NCBI RefSeq assembly: GCF_044385915.1
Contig: NZ_JBISCC010000125.1
Location: 310,001 to 374,000 of the forward strand
Origin: Thalassobellus citreus
GTDB taxonomy: Bacteria; Bacteroidota; Bacteroidia; Flavobacteriales; Flavobacteriaceae
Direction of reading: 5' to 3'
Length of the DNA: 64,000 nucleotides
Below the pieces are notes generated by a model. The model made no database searches. It saw nothing but the letters and a program-made list of their open reading frames with translations, and was not told the DNA's origin. Below are positions 34,877 through 45,000 of the stretch, piece after piece. Position 1 is the first letter of the stretch. Every line of letters begins with the position of its first letter. Both the position numbers and the translations under genes were made by a program.

Positions 34877-36278
34877 ATTCTTTATAATTTTGCTCTCCAA
34901 ATAATTCATATAATTTATCAATATCTTTTAATGCGTTTTTAGGCAAATTTTCTTCGTTATTACCAAAAACATATAACTTTTCATAAGGTTCAATAGTACA
35001 CGTAGATTCGTCTATGGCTCCTTTTTTATTTTTCACTTTGTTTAAATCTAAGTTTAAATATTTCGCCATAAATGGATACATCGCCATACGTTTTGACACA
35101 CCATAATTATGGCCTTCTTCTGCAAGATGCTTATTTTCAGCTAAACTCTTTTCATCATAAAACCCATAGGTTCTTTGAATAAAAGGGAATTCTAATTCTG
35201 GAACTTCATGTGTCCAATCTTTACCATCGGAAATAATTAACTGTGGCTTTGGTGCTGCCATTGCTGAGACCTCTGCATTATTAGTTCCGTTTCCACACAA
35301 ATGAATACCACGGCCACTTTCGCACGGACAACCGCCAGAATGATTAGCCGATACCATAACAACAGGCACAGATACTTTAAATCTATCGTCTAAAGCCGCT
35401 AAAAACATAGTATGCGAACCGCCACCTGAACCACCAGTAACACCTATTCTAGTAGCATCGGCACGTTTAAGTGTTAGTACATAATCTAGCAAACGCATGC
35501 CGCTTAAAAGTTGCATGGTTGATGCTATACTATTTCTATGCGTGGTTGATGGAAATTGAAGACGAGATTCTCCCCATGCAAACAAATCATAATTCACCAC
35601 AATAGCGCCCATTTTAGCTAACATAGCACAGCGTATTTGTTCATTTTCGCGATAACGACCATCACCAAAATGACCATTAGGCGACACAATTACAGCTGCT
35701 TTTTTTCTTAATGGATACGGTTTGTAAATAGAACCCGTGGTATAAACACCCGGTAAAATTTCTAACGCAATATTTTCAACACTATAGCCTTTATACCTTC
35801 TTTTTTTTGTTATAATAGGTTTTGAATTTGGTGCTTTGGGTGCTTTATCAATTCCAAAAGCAGAAATCATACAAGACTTCAATTCGGCTTTTCTAGCCTC
35901 CCATGTAGCTTTATCTTGATATAAATCTGACAAATAAGCCAATCGTTTTTCTGCCTTAGATTCAGAAACTTTATGGTATTTAAACCTTCTAATTTTATAC
36001 GATCCGTCTTCTTGTTTAAAGGTTCTTAAGTTAAAAGGCGCCAATACATTTGCTAACGATACTTCTAAATTCCCTTGTTCTATTCGCCAATCGGCATAAT
36101 CTAAAACCTTATCATTTAATAGCCCTCTATCATCATTTATTCGAACATTAAAAATGGTTTCTATTTTTTTTATTGTTTCTGATATAGGTGATTTAAAATT
36201 AGTATCAGATGTTTGTGCACTAACCATTATGGCTAGACAAAAACTAATACTTAGTAATATGGATTTTAAAAATTTCAA
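34863..36278 (-). CDS. Alpha/beta-hydrolase esterase, CE19/acetylxylan-esterase-like
   Basis: Secreted esterase of about 471 residues. The reading frame opens at 36374, but a TTG at 36278, starting one base after the upstream stop codon, yields a good signal peptide (KFLKSILLSISFCLAIMVSAQ). I take that as the start. The nucleophile serine is in GVTGGSGGGSHT, a GxSGG elbow. It is followed by HSGGCPCESGRGIHLCGNGT with clustered cysteines, and a late histidine in EEGHNYG completes a plausible triad. An N-terminal segment of about 100 residues has no recognised domain. The BT1017 pectin methylesterase of the rhamnogalacturonan II system is of this general type. Methyl or acetyl removal from pectin is the inferred role. 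Confidence 0.65.
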   Translation of the reverse strand: MKFLKSILLSISFCLAIMVSAQTSDTNFKSPISETIKKIETIFNVRINDDRGLLNDKVLDYADWRIEQGNLEVSLANVLAPFNLRTFKQEDGSYKIRRFKYHKVSESKAEKRLAYLSDLYQDKATWEARKAELKSCMISAFGIDKAPKAPNSKPIITKKRRYKGYSVENIALEILPGVYTTGSIYKPYPLRKKAAVIVSPNGHFGDGRYRENEQIRCAMLAKMGAIVVNYDLFAWGESRLQFPSTTHRNSIASTMQLLSGMRLLDYVLTLKRADATRIGVTGGSGGGSHTMFLAALDDRFKVSVPVVMVSANHSGGCPCESGRGIHLCGNGTNNAEVSAMAAPKPQLIISDGKDWTHEVPELEFPFIQRTYGFYDEKSLAENKHLAEEGHNYGVSKRMAMYPFMAKYLNLDLNKVKNKKGAIDESTCTIEPYEKLYVFGNNEENLPKNALKDIDKLYELFGEQNYKEYEVK

Positions 36279-36279
36279 C

Positions 36280-38142
36280 TTACAACTTTTTTGTAATGAG
36301 TGATTTAATATTAAAAACAGCTTCAGGAACAGATGCTCCTGTAAAAGGCACATCGTCATAATCTGGTGTATCAACTGGCGTGTCTACAGTTGGGTAATGA
36401 CGTTGTTCTCCTGTACGGAACATAACTCGAGATATGCCTTCAACAGGTTGAAAAAGTATGCCTCTTATGTCTTCACCTCCATTTACACTAAAGGTATAAG
36501 AACGCGATTTAGCATTTAATGACACCTTAATGGTATACGTTTTTCCAGCTTCATAACTCGTAATATTTCTTAATCTGTACCCTGCTTTATGTTTTAAATT
36601 GCCTTCCGAATCAAATATAAATCGGATAGTAGGCATGCCTTTTTCATTTTGAAATTCTACTTGTAGCATACCATGATTATTTTGTTCTGGAATCACTGTA
36701 AAACTAGCTTCCATCTTTTCTGCAAAAGGAATAACACGTTCTACACGAGGATAATCAAACGGATCCTGATCACGAAGTGTTAAATATTTATCGCCAGATT
36801 TTGTTTCAATTTTAGCTGAAGCCCATGATAAATCATAAGTATTCCACAGTTTTAATTCTTCGCCATTTGGAAGCGTATTAAAAACATCGTTAACATCGTC
36901 GTCAACCGTACTTGTTACAGGAACAGGAATTGAAGCCACCCACATGTCTTCTTTATTCATACTATAAGTCACCCATAGTTTTCCGTCTGGAGGCGTACCA
37001 TTACCTTCTACAATACCACGTACATATTGTGGTCCGTGCGATTTATAAGCACCACCATAACGTATTCTAGATATTTCGCCATGTACTAAAAATAAGTTGT
37101 TATAATTTAAACCATCTTCACTTGTAGAAACCGCCAAAGGCCAACGGAATTCTGAAGGATTATAAACAGTTGCAAAACGACCATCAGACGTTTTTTGTCC
37201 CCAAATTTTAGCATTATTATTTACAAAACCTGGTGCGCGTAACGGCTTATAATCCCAGGTTAATCCATTATCTCTACTTATAGACGTTAAAGCATATTTC
37301 CATAAACCAACAACATTGCCATTTGGTAAATGGTAATAACTAAAGGCTTTGAATTGTTTTTTAAGCGGAATTAAAGGATCGTCTCTATCGGCTTCCTCAA
37401 CCCATTGTTGCATCATTAAAGGTTTAGCTAGTAATTCTTTACATGCTTTTTTGAAACCTTTGTCTTTAGATTTAGTATAAAATGGATAGGCTGATTTTGA
37501 AGTATCCCATGTTTTATTATAACGAATAAAATAAATAGGTCCGAAACTACCATCTTTATAAATTTCTCTAATTACACGACCAACACCCATTCCATCATTT
37601 GGATGGTCTTTTAATTTCATAACAATACCGTAGTATGCCAAAGCAAAAAACCTATTATCCGAAGATGTGAAGAAACTCATACGTTGGTGCATAACAGCTG
37701 TTAAATTTTTGGCAACAGCATCAACACCTTCTTTTACATAACCATCTGGAATGTTATAAATAGGAAAAACAACCTCTGGAAACGTCCAGTTTTCTCCATT
37801 TGGTGATGTTTGCAAAAACGATTGACTTGGTGGAATATGTTCTCCCACAGGATCGCTTAAATATTGAACAAAAAAGGTATTATTCCAATATGCTATGTTT
37901 GGTGCATGGTTGTATGTCCAACCGAAACCATCCGATTTCTCAGGATGTTCTCTGCTTGCTCGCATAATTTGAGTGGCATGAACACCTACTGCTGGACTTA
38001 ATTGTCCGTGATGATAATCTATATTAGAGAGTGTTTTTCCAACATACTTTAGAGTATCTTGTTGTGCGTTTATTGTAAAAAAAACAAAACACATTAAAAC
38101 CCCTGATACTAAACACTTCTTTATACTTTGAAAATGATTCAT
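36280..38142 (-). CDS. Sialidase-like beta-propeller protein with C-terminal beta-sandwich
   Basis: A 620-residue secreted protein with signal peptide ending TINAQ near residue 26. The propeller region (about 60-420) contains degenerate Asp boxes TSPNGENW, SRDNGLTW and STSEDGLN. The last 200 residues form a beta-sandwich that looks like a laminin-G-type module (GYRLRNITSYEAGKTYTIKV). I cannot assign a family. It recalls the GH145/PL42 propellers that act on rhamnosyl-glucuronic acid, and it also recalls generic sialidase-like pectin enzymes. Its start overlaps the GH43 stop by 1 nt (TAATG), and its stop touches the esterase start, so all three are translated together. Confidence 0.55.
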   Translation of the reverse strand: MNHFQSIKKCLVSGVLMCFVFFTINAQQDTLKYVGKTLSNIDYHHGQLSPAVGVHATQIMRASREHPEKSDGFGWTYNHAPNIAYWNNTFFVQYLSDPVGEHIPPSQSFLQTSPNGENWTFPEVVFPIYNIPDGYVKEGVDAVAKNLTAVMHQRMSFFTSSDNRFFALAYYGIVMKLKDHPNDGMGVGRVIREIYKDGSFGPIYFIRYNKTWDTSKSAYPFYTKSKDKGFKKACKELLAKPLMMQQWVEEADRDDPLIPLKKQFKAFSYYHLPNGNVVGLWKYALTSISRDNGLTWDYKPLRAPGFVNNNAKIWGQKTSDGRFATVYNPSEFRWPLAVSTSEDGLNYNNLFLVHGEISRIRYGGAYKSHGPQYVRGIVEGNGTPPDGKLWVTYSMNKEDMWVASIPVPVTSTVDDDVNDVFNTLPNGEELKLWNTYDLSWASAKIETKSGDKYLTLRDQDPFDYPRVERVIPFAEKMEASFTVIPEQNNHGMLQVEFQNEKGMPTIRFIFDSEGNLKHKAGYRLRNITSYEAGKTYTIKVSLNAKSRSYTFSVNGGEDIRGILFQPVEGISRVMFRTGEQRHYPTVDTPVDTPDYDDVPFTGASVPEAVFNIKSLITKKL

Positions 38143-39062
38143 TATTTCTCTTTACTTTTTTCTATTAATCCTTTTAAAATATCTTCTGAAATAGTTGATA
38201 TTGTACCATGCTTATGTCCTTCTGGAAGTTTTATGTCGGCAGATATATCTTCAAATGTTTTAAAATCTGATGTACGTAACGCTTTATAATTCTTCTCACC
38301 ATAATTATCATAATAAATGATGTATTTCCCATCCTGTTGTAACACGGTTGGACCTTCTGAAAGAAAACCAGAATAGGGTGCAGAAATATTTTCAAAGGGA
38401 CCTAATGGTGTTTTACCAAAGGCAACTTTTAAATTTCTATTTGGTCTGGTATTATCTTTTATAATTAATGCGTAATCATTTTTAGCACGCTTAACAATAA
38501 CACAATCAATAACACTAAACCCTGGATCTAAAAATAATTTGGTATCTGAAAAGGTTTTAAAATCTTTGGTTGTTACATAATACATGCGGTGATTATTCTT
38601 TTCGTCTTCTATTCCTTTTTCAAAACGGAATGGAATGGTTGAAGCCCAAATAATAATATATCTATCTGCTTCGTCATCATAAAAAATTTCGGGTGCCCAA
38701 ATATTAACAACATCTGGTTCGTGAGCCATTACAGGAATATATTGTTGCTCAGACCAGTGTATTAAATCTTTAGAACTGGCATACCCAAAACCATTACCGC
38801 CTTTCCAGTCGGTTGTCCAAACCATATGATAGGTATCATCTTTCCCTCTAACAATAGAAGGATCTCTCATAATTTTACTAGCGCCAGCTTCAGGTTTTAA
38901 ATAAGGGCCTTTAAGGTCTTTCCAATGGTAACCATCTTCACTATATGCTAAATACAACCCATCGGTTGCTGGCTCTCTAAAAGACGTAAAAATGTAAGCC
39001 TCTTTTTGGGACGCACAATTAAAAATGAAAGGGAATAGTATTAGTAACAGTAATTTCTTCAT
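38142..39062 (-). CDS. GH43-like five-bladed propeller glycosidase, lipoprotein
   Basis: A 306-residue single-domain enzyme with lipobox FNCA near residues 14-17. The GH43 catalytic trio can be placed: base aspartate in MRDPSI near 65, the pKa-setting aspartate in SVIDCVIV near 183, and the acid glutamate in SEGPTVLQ near 234. WAPEIFYD also fits the family. GH43 members in pectin loci release alpha-L-arabinofuranose, beta-galactose or beta-xylose. No accessory CBM is present. The substrate is uncertain, but an exo-acting role on arabinan or galactan branches is likely. Confidence 0.75.
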   Translation of the reverse strand: MKKLLLLILFPFIFNCASQKEAYIFTSFREPATDGLYLAYSEDGYHWKDLKGPYLKPEAGASKIMRDPSIVRGKDDTYHMVWTTDWKGGNGFGYASSKDLIHWSEQQYIPVMAHEPDVVNIWAPEIFYDDEADRYIIIWASTIPFRFEKGIEDEKNNHRMYYVTTKDFKTFSDTKLFLDPGFSVIDCVIVKRAKNDYALIIKDNTRPNRNLKVAFGKTPLGPFENISAPYSGFLSEGPTVLQQDGKYIIYYDNYGEKNYKALRTSDFKTFEDISADIKLPEGHKHGTISTISEDILKGLIEKSKEK

Positions 39063-39077
39063 CTATACTGAGTAGTT

Positions 39078-40652
39078 TTAATCTATTTTAATTTCAGACT
39101 TCAAATCTTTTCCTTTTTTCAATACCGTTTTCACGTTTTCAAAAACGTTATTTTTTAAGAAAATGGATTCTGTTTCAGAACCATTCACTTCTAAGAAAAC
39201 ATCAGTTTCTTGCATTGGAAAATTATTATTAATCATCACATTAGACACATTACTTAGTTTTATAACAGGTGTTTTTTCTAAAGGTGATTTAGTAGCTGTA
39301 TTATCTAAAACAATATTTTTAGAATTTTCAATTTTAAATGAAGCTCCTAAAGTTGTTGTAATATTAACATCATGAAACTCAATATCTTTTGCAGTACTTA
39401 TTGAAAAGCCTTTTTTAGCTTCAATATTAATATCATTAAATGATATATTTTGAATAGGCATTTCTGGAATTCCTAAAATACGTCCCGCTACATTAACATT
39501 GCTTCCTGTAATATTACTCATATGAATGTTTCTAAAAATAGGCGTACGCTCTGAAACAGGTTCTACTGTTGTGTTTTTATCATAAAAAAGATTCATCATA
39601 AAAGCTTCTAATTTGATATTATTCATAACAATATTAGACACACGAATATCTTCTACAACTCCACCTCTACCACGTGCTGCTTTAATACGAATACCTCTAT
39701 CGGTACCATCGAAAACACAGTTTGAAATAACTATTTTTTTAATACCTCCAGACATTTCGCTACCAATAACCACTCCGCCATGACCATCTAACATCGTACA
39801 GTTTGTAATGGTAACATTTTCAGTTGGTGTTGCCCATTTTCTACCATCGGCATCTCTACCAGATTTTATGGTAATACAATCATCACCAACACTAATATGG
39901 CAATTTGAAATATGCACATTTTTACATGATGTTGGATTAATACCGTCGGTATTTGGTGAATACGGGTTAAAAATAGTTACCCCATCAATTGTTACATTAT
40001 CACAAAACGCTGGATTAATGGTCCAGAATGGAGAATTTTGAATAGTAACACCTTCAATTCTAACATTCTTACAATTATATGTTTGGAATAATGGAGGTCG
40101 ATGAAATAAGTAACTTCTTGTTCTTTTATAGTAGTCTGATGTCACTAAACCAGCATTGGCTTCCTGAGCCATTTTTTGATACTTAGTAAGCTCCAACTTT
40201 TCTTTAGAAGATTCTATTCTCCAAATTTCTTTCCACCAAGCTTCTCCTTGTCCGTCAATTGTACCGCGACCTGTAATAGTCACATTCTCTAAATCTTTAC
40301 CATAAATTAGAGGTGAAAAACTTTTCATGACTGTACCTTCCCAACGTAATTCTACAAATGGCAAATAATGATCGAAATTGGTAGAAAACTTTAAAACAGC
40401 TCCAGATTCTATATGAATTGTGATGTTGTTTTTTAATTTTATAGGTCCTGTTAAATAATTACCTGCCGGAAAATAAATAGTCCCACCACCATTATTTGAA
40501 GCTTTTTCAATAGCACCTTGAATCGCTTCGGTGCATAATTCGCCTTTATTATTTCCGCCTTCTTCTAAAATATTCAACCATCCATTAGTTGCATAAACAG
40601 ATGAAAACGATACTATAAAAATTAATATTAAACTTGCTTTTTTTAAATTCAA
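39078..40652 (-). CDS. GH28 polygalacturonase-family enzyme
   Basis: A 524-residue secreted right-handed beta-helix enzyme with a signal peptide ending SSVYA near residue 21. All four GH28 signatures are present: SPNTDGINP near residue 230, VGDDCITIKSG near 255, GHGGVVIGSE near 290, and RGIRIKAARGRGG near 320. The aspartates of NTD and DD are the catalytic residues. It hydrolyses alpha-1,4-galacturonic acid linkages in homogalacturonan or an apiogalacturonan backbone, endo or exo. It sits 7 bp downstream of the apiosidase gene, a suggestive pairing: debranch apiose, then cut the backbone. Confidence 0.93.
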   Translation of the reverse strand: MNLKKASLILIFIVSFSSVYATNGWLNILEEGGNNKGELCTEAIQGAIEKASNNGGGTIYFPAGNYLTGPIKLKNNITIHIESGAVLKFSTNFDHYLPFVELRWEGTVMKSFSPLIYGKDLENVTITGRGTIDGQGEAWWKEIWRIESSKEKLELTKYQKMAQEANAGLVTSDYYKRTRSYLFHRPPLFQTYNCKNVRIEGVTIQNSPFWTINPAFCDNVTIDGVTIFNPYSPNTDGINPTSCKNVHISNCHISVGDDCITIKSGRDADGRKWATPTENVTITNCTMLDGHGGVVIGSEMSGGIKKIVISNCVFDGTDRGIRIKAARGRGGVVEDIRVSNIVMNNIKLEAFMMNLFYDKNTTVEPVSERTPIFRNIHMSNITGSNVNVAGRILGIPEMPIQNISFNDINIEAKKGFSISTAKDIEFHDVNITTTLGASFKIENSKNIVLDNTATKSPLEKTPVIKLSNVSNVMINNNFPMQETDVFLEVNGSETESIFLKNNVFENVKTVLKKGKDLKSEIKID

Positions 40653-40659
40653 AATACGC

Positions 40660-42075
40660 TTATTTAGATGTTAGTATTAATACCCAATCGTTGCCTTCTT
40701 CTTGTTCTCCAGAAGGGTCGAACTCTTGAATACCTTCATTTTTAAAAGTTCCTATCTTGCTAACCTCACCATTTTTAGGATTAAACCAAGAAGCAGCTAC
40801 TTCTTTACCAGAAATTTTGCCCATATTAACCGATATGGTTCTACCATTATAAGTATAAATTAAAGCATAATTACCACCTTGTGTTGCTGCTAAATAATCG
40901 TATTTCTCTCCTTGATTGGCTATTAAACTTTCATCTGGAATACGCTCGAAATAAGGATACTCTAAAATTAAATTTTTAAGATGTTCCATTTGTCCTGCTC
41001 CAGGATCATTCAATGCTTCACCCCATAGTTTTTTATTTCCGTATGCCGGATTATCACCCGTTCTAAACATTTGCATGACTGCACTATGTCCATAAGTAAA
41101 TCCTGCACCTCCAGCAAAAACAGACCAGTATGCATAACGACGTAAATCGTTATCATTCCATAAGGGTTGTAACGTATCGTGCAAACCTTGAGGAATACCT
41201 TCATAAGACGGTTCACCATCTAAAGTTGGTTTCGCTGGTTTCAATTTAAAATCAGGTTGTACGTACTTATAATTATCTTGTCCGTATGCACGTTCGGTAT
41301 CATCCTGATCGTAACGTCTATGGCCTGATTGAAACATATTAAAATCTAACCAGCTTGCATTATGAAAATTATCAGAAGAATCTGTGCGACCAAAAGGATG
41401 AAAAGTTACTAAACACTCAGGGTTTTTAGCTTTTAAAATTTCGCCAATAGCATTCCATATTTCAACATTCTCATCACCTGGTGTATCACCTCCGTTTAGC
41501 CAAATAATATTTTTTCTACCTTTAAAACGATCTCCTAAAAACGTTGCATAGGCTTTTGCTTGCTCTAAATTTACTTTGCCTCCTTTAACAGATGTTCCCC
41601 AAATAGGCACCATTCCTACATACAAATCCTTTTCTTCTGCAACATCTAAAGCGTAATCTACATGATCCCAGAAGTCATATTCCTCAGGATTTTCAAAACT
41701 ATGTCCTTCTGTTATTAAAGGTTTTGAGACATCTTTATTTACTACAGCCGAATCGCCATAAACATTAGACATTTCTTCAGAATGCATGGTCATGATTTGA
41801 ATAACATTATACCCTTTTTCTTTTCTATCTTTAAAGTAGCTTACAATTTCTTCGCGTTTTAGCTTTTTAAACGCTAACCATCCTGTATCACCTAACCAAA
41901 AAAATGGTTTTCCATCCTCTGTTTGAAAATAATGTCCGTTTTTTGACACTTGAAGTTTTGACATTCCTAACGCTTCAGGTGTTGTATTTTCTTTTTTAGA
42001 TTCTTTACAAGAAATCACTGCAGACATTATTAATAAGGCAGTGAAAACTTTAAAAAAATTAATATTCTTATTCAT
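40660..42075 (-). CDS. GH140-type apiosidase lipoprotein (DUF4038)
   Basis: Lipoprotein of about 471 residues. The internal start MNKNINFFKV at 42075 is preferred over 42153 because it gives a signal with lipobox VISC and removes a 70-bp overlap with the upstream gene. The DUF4038 TIM barrel begins with GHYFQTEDGKPFFWLGDTGW. The putative catalytic residues are D197 in LNGGDTPG and E288 in LDGEPSYEG, placed like the Asp187/Glu284 pair of apiosidase BT1012. The C-terminal beta domain resembles the collagen-binding-like module of the family. It should release apiose or apiose-linked chains from galacturonan. It is the main enzymatic link between the degradation locus and the cytoplasmic apiose pathway. 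Confidence 0.83.
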   Translation of the reverse strand: MNKNINFFKVFTALLIMSAVISCKESKKENTTPEALGMSKLQVSKNGHYFQTEDGKPFFWLGDTGWLAFKKLKREEIVSYFKDRKEKGYNVIQIMTMHSEEMSNVYGDSAVVNKDVSKPLITEGHSFENPEEYDFWDHVDYALDVAEEKDLYVGMVPIWGTSVKGGKVNLEQAKAYATFLGDRFKGRKNIIWLNGGDTPGDENVEIWNAIGEILKAKNPECLVTFHPFGRTDSSDNFHNASWLDFNMFQSGHRRYDQDDTERAYGQDNYKYVQPDFKLKPAKPTLDGEPSYEGIPQGLHDTLQPLWNDNDLRRYAYWSVFAGGAGFTYGHSAVMQMFRTGDNPAYGNKKLWGEALNDPGAGQMEHLKNLILEYPYFERIPDESLIANQGEKYDYLAATQGGNYALIYTYNGRTISVNMGKISGKEVAASWFNPKNGEVSKIGTFKNEGIQEFDPSGEQEEGNDWVLILTSK

Positions 42076-42083
42076 AACTAAAT

Positions 42084-45000
42084 TTATTTTCTTTTGATAT
42101 AAACTACTGTTTTGTTGTTTGTTGGCGATGTTAACATTTGCTTTTCTGAACATTTAAAAACGGTTTTAGACACTATATTTCCGTTTTCAGGATTTATCCA
42201 AAACACCTCATATTTCCCTTTATAATCAGATAAATCAATAGTGATTTCTCTTGTATTCTTCAGATAAAAAAGATAAGACTCCCCTTTGTTTTCTAACGAC
42301 CAAGTATCGCTATTAAAAGTATCGTTAGCATGGACTGTCATTTGAGATAATGACTTATAAAAACCATCGATATTTACATGAGGGATATTAGCCATCGAGC
42401 CACCCGCCATTAAAACGGCCCAACCAAATTTTGAAGCTCTATTTGTTGAATACAACACAGATTTCTCTGGATATTTATCTCGATATTCTCTAACCGCTCT
42501 ATAAACCTGTGCTTCGGCTTCTTTGCCTACTTTTATTTTACGAGCATGTTGTCGTGGCGCTAAGTTTTTACCACCTTCGGGCGCATAAACACTTCCATCT
42601 TCGCGGTAATGCCAATAGCGAATATCAATTAAATCAACTATTTTATTTCGTTTTGCATCATTTAAAATAGCATCTTGAACATCTTTTGTGGCACTCAAAC
42701 CAATAATAGCAGACTTTCCTGTTTCTTTTTTCCACGCTTCAACTTCATCTATCCAAAATTGCATAAAATGAAGAGGTCCTGTATATTCGGCACTTGTAAG
42801 CTGAATAACATTCGAATTATTTTGAAAATTATTTAACGACTTCCGTATAAATTGTTGGTGTATTTTTTTTCTAGTAGGATTTAAAACATCATAAAATTGT
42901 TCCGCCATAAAAATACGCTTATCCCCAGCATATGGCACTGGCTCTGGAAACCCTGTATTGTTTATATTATTAGCAGAACGCCAAGGCGAACTAGACCAAT
43001 GTGCACCAGCTTCTAAAATATTATGCTGAAAATATTGTTGATGTATTAATAACTGCCCTTCAGATTCTGCTAAACTAGCAAAACGCTGTAAACGGTTCCA
43101 ATACCAATCGTTGTATTTTGTTAAATCGTATTTACTTAATTGATCCCATGCTATCCCTTGTCCGCTTCTAGCAAATGGCTGTTCGTAAAAAGGCGCCCAA
43201 ACATCGGCATCAATTCTACGTGTGCGCTCATGGTCGTCCATTCTACGTTCGTACCATAAACCATAATTATGATCTACAGCTATTATATTTTCAGCTTTAT
43301 TATAAGCAACAACTTCTTTTAAATTATCGGTAAACCCTGTCCCGTTTTTACCTGGAACAAATCGGGTAATATGTGGCGATGATTTTTTAACATCATAATC
43401 TCTAAGACTTCCTCGCCACCACATAACATTGGCTTTTTTACCAGTAAGAAGTGTTTCGTTAAAAGTAAGCTTCCCGTTTTTTGTTTCTACTTTAGAAATA
43501 GTATTCTTTTCGCTTTCGCGGAAAACTTTAAACTTTAAATCATCAATAGATTTAAGCTTTGATACATTTACAGGAATACTATTTAATGCTGAAACTTGCT
43601 TAATCCATTCTGGCAATGTTAGCAATTTGTTTTCAGCTTGTTTCGTCAACATTTCTGCTTGCTCTATAGTAGGACTTGATGTTTGTTCTGAACCTAAATC
43701 TTTAATATAAGGTTTTACAGGAAGCGTTGATAATCGATTGCCTAATTGTGCATAAAATAAACTTCTTGGTTTGATATGATTATTTACATCTTTCCAATGT
43801 CCATTTCCTGCCATAATTCCTCCCCAAACACCGAATGCCCAATTATGAGCTGTTGGCGGACTGTAACAATCTATTTTTGATGCAGATGATTCCCAAATTA
43901 AACTATTGGCAGCTGTCCATCCTGCACCTCTACCGTCTTGCTCTCTGTTATTAAAACTTAATGCATTACCATCAACATAAACGACATCAAATAAAACTCC
44001 TGTTGCCCAACTACCAATCGCGCCATTATTACTATATGGCATAAACGATTCGCATTGTACAAACGCATTTGGACCTGTGGTGCCATAACCACCTACTGCA
44101 AAATCATGATAACCATATTCGGAATAACAACGTTGAAAAAGTGTTTGCTGACCTTCAGTATAAAACGTATATCTTCTATATCCTGCTATTTCAGAAATTG
44201 GCTCGGTAGCCATACAATCTTCAACTGTTATTTGTTGTGCTGATTTTAATACTGAAACGGCTCCTCCTGCAAAATGTTTAAAATTGACTTGACGTACCCA
44301 TGCATTTTTTACGTTTTCAAAACTAATGCCTAACCATCGGTGTAATTCATCTTTAGAATTAGACCCATCGAAGGTAGACTGCATAGTTAAATTCTCAATA
44401 CCAACATGTTCTATTCTGCCTTTCCAAGTATATCGAATGGCTTTGGCTTTACCATACCCATCATCTAGAGTCATAGTTAAAGGCGCATTCAATGTAATCT
44501 CATCACCTTCAATATTAGTAACAACACGATTCCATGTAATATCCCAATCTCTAGTTTTCCATCCTATCCAACCTGTTTCGCCTCCAAAGTCAGACATATT
44601 CAACGCATCAATCCAATTATTGGTTAATGATTTTTGAATCACTACATCATCTGAAACCTTTAATTTAGAACTATTTTTAAGCTGTATTTTTCTAGCTCCA
44701 AGTGGTGAATAAGTGGTTTTAAAATCTAAAGTATCTAGATGTTTTCTATCATCAACGCCTAAAACACGAATTAAAGCTTCTCGTTTCAACCCAGTACCTA
44801 AAAGCTGTGTGTCGTTTTCATTATTTCCGCTTCCGCGCAACACAACACCTGATTTTTTAATATATAAAGTGCCGTTAATATTAAAAATACCTTTATCTAA
44901 AAGAATGACCCCTCTAATTCCATTTTTATCAGGTTTTAAATTACCAACGTAATCAATGGCTGTTTGTATTTTTTGAGTCGCATCTTCGGTTTGATTAGGC

